From NCBI GenBank assembly GCA_003963005.1, contig RXJW01000107.1:1-64000 (forward strand): a stretch of DNA of 64,000 bases, written 5' to 3'. This DNA comes from Burkholderiales bacterium. Its GTDB lineage: Bacteria; Pseudomonadota; Gammaproteobacteria; Burkholderiales; Burkholderiaceae_C. A program made the translations under genes and the position numbers. Shown piece by piece: positions 60,224 to 64,000 of the stretch (positions are counted from its first letter, which is position 1; every line of letters begins with the position of its first letter). The notes below the pieces were generated by a model, which had not been told where the DNA came from, ran no database searches, and worked only from the letters and a program-made list of their open reading frames with translations.

Positions 60224-60298
60224 TGGGATGAGGTTCGCCGTCGTTGGCGATGCTGCGAAAGCAGAGGGTCGCTGCGGCGCGACGCCTCGCGGAGTCAA

Positions 60299-60315
60299 AT
60301 GCAAGACCTGTGCCT
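60299..60315 (-). promoter_or_regulatory. Sigma-54 promoter of nirBD
   Basis: On the minus strand AGGCACAGGTCTTGCAT: GGCAC and TTGCA match the consensus with GG and GC 10 bases apart. Transcription would begin near 60289, giving a leader of about 167 bases that contains the terminator at 60185-60223. Confidence 0.75.
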
Positions 60316-60367
60316 GCGTCGTTCGGGTGCGGCTGCGGGGAGGGGCGCTCCGTGCAGCGCGGCCGCG

Positions 60368-60382
60368 GCACTGCGCCGGTGC
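60368..60382 (-). promoter_or_regulatory. NtrC-binding site upstream of nirBD
   Basis: On the minus strand GCACC-GGCGC-AGTGC, 9 of 10 core bases of GCACC-N5-GGTGC, centred about 61 bases upstream of the -24 element. Located between the sigma-54 promoter and the end of the MBL-hydrolase gene. Confidence 0.6.
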
Positions 60383-60416
60383 GGGGCGGCGCACCGGGAG
60401 GGGGCGGGCTGCCCCG

Positions 60417-61388
60417 TCAGCGAGCCGGGCGATCCAGCCAGACGGCCAGGCCCTGCGCGTTCAGCTCGGCGTCCATCGCCAGCCACGCCGCCGCCTGGGT
60501 GGGGTCGCCACGCCAGCCGCGCTGGCGCAGATCGTCCAGCCAGCGGCTCATCAGGTCGGTTTTCAGGCGTTCGTGCCGGTCGGGTGCGTCGCGCAGCGAG
60601 ACGGCGAGGGCGCTCACATCGTCCACCTGCGCGAGCAGTTCGCCCGCCAGCCGCTGCACGTCGGTCACGCTGCCGCCCACGGCGCCGTAGTGCGTCAGGT
60701 ACATGCGCTCGGGCGCCACGTCCAGCAGTCGCTGGACGGTGGCCCGGAGGGCGTCAGGCTCGAACTGCACCGGTGTGGTGGTCGGCAGCAGCCAGGGGCG
60801 GTCGCCGACGTCGAACTCGCGGTAGGACAGCCCGAAGGTGTCACCCGTGAACCAGCCTCGGCTGCGCGCGTCCCAGAGCGCGTGGTGGTGGCGCGCATGG
60901 CCGGGGGCATCGACGAGCGTGAGCGGCCGGCCGGCAAGCGTGATCACCTGGCCGTCATGGCTGGCCTCGGCGCGCTCCGCGGGCACGGGCACGAGCTTGC
61001 CGTAGCTGCGCTGCATTTCGTCTTCGCCATAGACGGCAAGCGCACCGAGCCAGAGCGCCTTCGGGTCGACCATGTGGCGCAGGCCCCGCGGGTGCACCAG
61101 CGCGCGGGCGTGGGGCAGGGCGTCCATCAGCAGGCCCACCCCGCCGGCGTGGTCGAGATGCACGTGGGTCGGGATGACCCAGTCGACCGCGTCGCGCGCG
61201 ATCCCGAGCGCGTCGAGCGCCGCCAGCAGGCGGGGCACGGCATGGTTGGTGCCGGTGTCGATGAAGGCGGCGCGGCCGGCCTCGACCATCAGATAGGCGG
61301 CGTCGAAGCGGGCACGCTGGAAGCCGGTGTCGATGGCGTAGATGCCATGGCCGAGGTCGTCGAGAAAGTCGGGCAGGGGAACGGGCAT
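60417..61388 (-). CDS. Metallo-beta-lactamase-fold hydrolase
   Basis: 323 residues. The zinc motif is THVHLDHAGG, further ligands in DAPGHARHHHALWD, FTGDTFGLSYREFD and YLTHYGA, so the metal centre seems complete. The C-terminal helical region (about residues 220-320) may be a dimerisation or substrate domain. Similar to the SLAC-type / glyoxalase II-like group; substrate unknown. TAGAAA (61396-61401) ends 7 bases before ATG 61388. Divergent from def with 46 bases between starts. Confidence 0.87.
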   Translation of the reverse strand: MPVPLPDFLDDLGHGIYAIDTGFQRARFDAAYLMVEAGRAAFIDTGTNHAVPRLLAALDALGIARDAVDWVIPTHVHLDHAGGVGLLMDALPHARALVHPRGLRHMVDPKALWLGALAVYGEDEMQRSYGKLVPVPAERAEASHDGQVITLAGRPLTLVDAPGHARHHHALWDARSRGWFTGDTFGLSYREFDVGDRPWLLPTTTPVQFEPDALRATVQRLLDVAPERMYLTHYGAVGGSVTDVQRLAGELLAQVDDVSALAVSLRDAPDRHERLKTDLMSRWLDDLRQRGWRGDPTQAAAWLAMDAELNAQGLAVWLDRPAR

Positions 61389-61434
61389 GGTGAGGTTTCT
61401 AGAATGGCCGGCACGATAGCCGAAGGAGGCCCGC

Positions 61435-61974
61435 TTGGCCGTTCATGAGATTCTGAAGATGGGCGACCCGCGCCTGCTGCGGGTTGCCCAGTCGGTGACC
61501 GAGTTCGGCACGCCTGAACTCAAGACCCTGATCGCCGACATGTTCGACACGATGGCTGCGGCCAACGGCGCGGGCCTCGCCGCGCCGCAGATCGGTGTGG
61601 ATCTGCGCCTGGTGATCTTCGGCTACACGAAGAACGTGCGCTATCCGGAAGCCCCGCCGGTGCCGCCGACGGTGTTGATCAACCCGGTCATCGAGGTGCT
61701 GGACGGCGGCCGTACCGAGGGCTGGGAAGGCTGCCTGTCGGTTCCCGGGCTGCGCGGCGTGGTGGAGCGCGACGAGCGCATCCGCTACCGGGGCTTCGAT
61801 GCGGACGGCCACCCGATCGAGCGGGTGGCCGATGGCTTCCACGCCCGGGTGGTGCAGCACGAGTGCGACCACCTGGACGGCATCCTCTACCCGATGCGGG
61901 TCAAGGATTTCACCCGTTTCGGCTACACGTCGGTGCTGTTCCCGGAGCTGGATCCCAACGCCGACGACGATTGA
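61435..61974 (+). CDS. def: Peptide deformylase
   Basis: 179 residues from TTG 61435, preceded by GAAGGAGG. Removes the formyl group from nascent proteins. The three family motifs are intact: [18 protein letters not shown] with the metal cysteine, and QHECDHLDG with the HExxH histidines and glutamate. No fmt follows, so this is probably one of two def genes, possibly the stand-alone one. Confidence 0.95.
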   Translation: MAVHEILKMGDPRLLRVAQSVTEFGTPELKTLIADMFDTMAAANGAGLAAPQIGVDLRLVIFGYTKNVRYPEAPPVPPTVLINPVIEVLDGGRTEGWEGCLSVPGLRGVVERDERIRYRGFDADGHPIERVADGFHARVVQHECDHLDGILYPMRVKDFTRFGYTSVLFPELDPNADDD

Positions 61975-62056
61975 CACCCGCCGGTCGGTTGCAAAGTTTG
62001 TAAGCGCCGTCCACCGGCCTTCGCCCCGGCGCGTTAGCGTGCCGCAAAGGAGCCTC

Positions 62057-64000
62057 ATGCCCATGGCCACGACCGCCGCCCCCGCCGCCCCCTCGCTCGT
62101 GTTGAACCGCCGCGCCTGGCGCATCCTGGCGCTGACCCTGCTCGTGGCGCTGGCCCCGGCGGCCAAGGCGCAGGACCGCGACCCGCCCACCCGCGCCGCG
62201 CGGGTGGTGGAGGTGGTGGGCGACGCCTGGCTGTTCGACCACGACACCCGCGAATGGGTGCGCATCACCCGCAACCAGACCGTCGCCGAGGGCGACCGGC
62301 TGCGCACCGACGACCGCGCACGCGTCAGCCTGCGGTCGGGCTCCACGACGATCTGGCTGGATGAGCGCAGCGACCTGGAGTTCAGCCAGCTCGACGACGG
62401 CCAGACCCTGATGCAACTGGACCGCGGGGACGTGGCGGTGCGCCTGCGCTCCCCCGAGAACGCGGCCGAGACGCGGCTGCGCACCCGCGAAGGCACCGCT
62501 CAACCCGAGCGCGAAGGCCTCTACCGCGTGGAGCAGCTCGACCGCGGCAGCAAGATCTACGTCTGGCAGGGCCGCATGCGCTTCGAGTGGGCGCGGGGCG
62601 CCTTGCCGGTGAGCATGGGCACGGGCGAACAGGTGGAGCTGTGGTGGCCCGACGGGCCGCGCGCCGAGCGTGGACCGCTGTACAGCGACGCCTTCGGTGA
62701 CTGGGTGCTGGCCGGCAGCCGGGATGAAGGTGATCGGCCCGTGGCCCGTTACGTGTCGCCCGAGATGACGGGTGCCGAGGACCTGGACCGCTATGGCCGC
62801 TGGGAGACGGCGCCGGAGTACGGCACGGTCTGGATTCCCACCACGATCGTCGTGGCCGACTGGGCGCCGTACCGCTACGGCCGCTGGGTGTGGTCGCGTC
62901 ACTGGGGCTGGACCTGGGTGGACGACGCCCCCTGGGGCTTTGCGCCCTTCCACTACGGCCGCTGGGTGAACTGGCGCGGCCGCTGGTGCTGGACGCCGGG
63001 CGCCTACGTGCAGCGCCCGGTCTACGCGCCGGCCCTGGTCGGCTGGGTGGGTGGCGGCACTTCGGTCAACATCAGCGTGACGGTGGGCGACCGCCCGCCA
63101 CCGCCGCGCTTTGGCTGGTATCCGCTGGCGCCGCGCGAGGTCTATGTGCCTGCGTACCAGCACACGCCGCGCTACGTCACCCGCATCAACGATCCCCGTG
63201 ACGTGCGCGACCCTGTGACCGTGCAGCGCCCGCACCGCTACCGTGATGAGCCGATGGCCGTCAGCGTGCTGCCGGCGCCGGGTGCCGGCATCCAGCCGCT
63301 GCCCGTGCGGGGACCGGACCGCCGGCCCGACCCGGGCTGGGTGCGGCCGCTGCCGGTGGCGCCGGGCCGCGGGGACCTGGGTGCCGTGCTGCCGGTCCAG
63401 GCCACGCGGCCTCAGGAGTCGGAGCTGCCGCGCGGCACGCCGCGTGCGCCCGACAGCAACATGGGCTGGCGCAGCGATGGCCAACTGCCGTACCGCCGCG
63501 ACGCGCGCGGTCCGGACGCCGTGTCTCGTCAGCCCACCACCCCGGCCGTCGTGACACCCAATGCACCGGTGGCGGCGCAGCCGCCGACCCTGCCGGTCAT
63601 CCAGCAGCCGCCCGCGCCGCAGAATCGCACCAGCCCCGACCAGGTGCAGCGCCTGGGCGACGGCATGCCCTGGCGCGGTCAGATCCAGCCTCAGCAGCAG
63701 CAGCGCGAGATGCAGCAGCAGCGCGAGATGCAGCAGCAGCGCGAGATGCAGCAGCAACGCGAGATGCAGCAGCAACGCGAGATGCAGCAGCAACGCGAGA
63801 TGCAGCAGCAACGCGAGATGCAGCAGCAACGCGAGATGCAGCAGCAGCGCGAGATGCAGCAGCAGCGCGAGATGCAGCAGCAACGCGAGATGCAGCAGCA
63901 GCGCGAGATGCAGCAGCAGCGCGAGATGCAGCAGCGCCGAGAAGAGGGGCAGCGCCGCATGCCGCAGCCGGAGCAGCGCCAGGTCGAGGTGCCGCGTGCC
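62057..64000 (+). CDS. DUF6600/FecR-like exported protein with REMQQQ repeats, 3' end cut
   Basis: At least 648 residues; no stop before the window ends. AAAGGAGCC precedes ATG 62057. Signal peptide to about residue 39 (LALTLLVALAPAAKAQ), a FecR-like domain (about 45-200; VVEVVGDAWLFDHDTREWVR, GDRLRTDDRARVSLRSGSTT), then the tryptophan-rich DUF6600 part (about 255-330; ADWAPYRYGRWVW, WGWTWVDDAPWGFAPFHYGR), a proline-rich linker, and thirteen R-E-M-Q-Q-Q repeats (residues about 550-625). The protein is periplasmic or surface-bound. Function unknown; the repeats are very polar and likely form one long helix. Confidence 0.85.
   Translation, partial: MPMATTAAPAAPSLVLNRRAWRILALTLLVALAPAAKAQDRDPPTRAARVVEVVGDAWLFDHDTREWVRITRNQTVAEGDRLRTDDRARVSLRSGSTTIWLDERSDLEFSQLDDGQTLMQLDRGDVAVRLRSPENAAETRLRTREGTAQPEREGLYRVEQLDRGSKIYVWQGRMRFEWARGALPVSMGTGEQVELWWPDGPRAERGPLYSDAFGDWVLAGSRDEGDRPVARYVSPEMTGAEDLDRYGRWETAPEYGTVWIPTTIVVADWAPYRYGRWVWSRHWGWTWVDDAPWGFAPFHYGRWVNWRGRWCWTPGAYVQRPVYAPALVGWVGGGTSVNISVTVGDRPPPPRFGWYPLAPREVYVPAYQHTPRYVTRINDPRDVRDPVTVQRPHRYRDEPMAVSVLPAPGAGIQPLPVRGPDRRPDPGWVRPLPVAPGRGDLGAVLPVQATRPQESELPRGTPRAPDSNMGWRSDGQLPYRRDARGPDAVSRQPTTPAVVTPNAPVAAQPPTLPVIQQPPAPQNRTSPDQVQRLGDGMPWRGQIQPQQQQREMQQQREMQQQREMQQQREMQQQREMQQQREMQQQREMQQQREMQQQREMQQQREMQQQREMQQQREMQQQREMQQRREEGQRRMPQPEQRQVEVPRA
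63695..63934 (+). repeat. 18-bp tandem repeat coding for REMQQQ
   Basis: Thirteen GAGATG units spaced exactly 18 bases apart (first at 63707, last at 63923), encoding R-E-M-Q-Q-Q. Copies differ mainly by CAG or CAA in the last glutamine codon, in blocks, as expected for copy number change by slippage or unequal exchange. Stays in frame. Confidence 0.95.

Noticed and set aside
60190-60272. ANTAR-type twin hexaloop motif in the nirBD leader.
   Set aside because: The two hairpins have four-base loops when fully paired, and the six-base alternatives lack A at position 1 with G at position 4.
63695-63934. A CRISPR-like array.
   Set aside because: The units are contiguous 18-bp coding repeats with no spacers.
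61910-63960. Long minus-strand frames with LLLHLA- and CCCIS-type repeats opposite the DUF6600 gene.
   Set aside because: They are mirror images of the REMQQQ coding repeat; the plus frame has a ribosome-binding site, a signal peptide and recognisable domains.

Overview
The window is a 64 kb piece of GC-rich chromosome (roughly 68-70% by eye) from a betaproteobacterium, most probably a Burkholderiales member near the Rubrivivax / Leptothrix / Ideonella / Roseateles group. The case rests on the phaC-phaA-phaB polyhydroxyalkanoate operon, a BPSS1780-family membrane protein next to a type II homoserine kinase, a DUF2782 gene beside polA, a palindromic intergenic repeat of a type I remember from this group, and an assimilatory glnA-ntrBC-nirBD block. 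No rRNA, tRNA, prophage, insertion sequence with a transposase or CRISPR array was seen. The genes are ordinary chromosomal genes, tightly packed, with both window ends cutting through a gene (ahpC at the left, a DUF6600/FecR-like protein at the right).

Layout. 1-9 kb: ahpC/ahpF peroxide defence, RarD transporter, a MoaD-like small protein paired with an Asp-box propeller, a CocE/NonD hydrolase, a solute-binding protein, an MDR reductase, then TruC and YchJ joined through a short dispersed repeat. 9-20 kb: uvrD helicase, a methyltransferase, a thioesterase, BPSS1780-thrB, polA, a palindromic repeat and a Phd-like/zeta toxin-antitoxin pair. 20-26 kb: an odd NarL-type regulator, then xdhAB divergent from guaD (guanine to xanthine to urate). 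26-36 kb: a signalling island (CheW, single-domain receiver, HD-GYP, solute-binding protein, PAS kinase, OmpR regulator, hybrid kinase) and an FNR-type regulator divergent from a degenerate carbamoyltransferase-like gene. 36-44 kb: Nudix, maiA, pgeF, phaCAB, a chemoreceptor. 44-52 kb: two unknown genes, a GbsR/MarR regulator with a DCC-family and an AIM24-family gene, then a compact run (YncE-like propeller, polysaccharide deacetylase, sterol-desaturase-like, EI24, CinA-like). 52-60 kb: nitrogen control (glnA, glnL, glnG, nirBD). 60-64 kb: MBL hydrolase, def and the repeat-bearing DUF6600 protein.

Regulatory signals tie several blocks together. glnA and nirBD each carry a -24/-12 sigma-54 promoter with a GCACC-N5-GGTGC-like NtrC box upstream, and glnL/glnG encoding NtrB/NtrC lie between them; nirBD also has an intrinsic terminator inside its leader. 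phaC has a third good -24/-12 match. A perfect 9-4-9 inverted repeat sits between the GbsR-type regulator and the AIM24 gene, with a near copy in front of the DCC gene. An FNR-like palindrome lies exactly 41.5 bases upstream of the likely transcription start of the carbamoyltransferase-like gene. Finally, at least eleven genes have a -10-like hexamer 6-8 bases before the start codon and no Shine-Dalgarno sequence, which suggests leaderless transcripts and helped to choose several starts.
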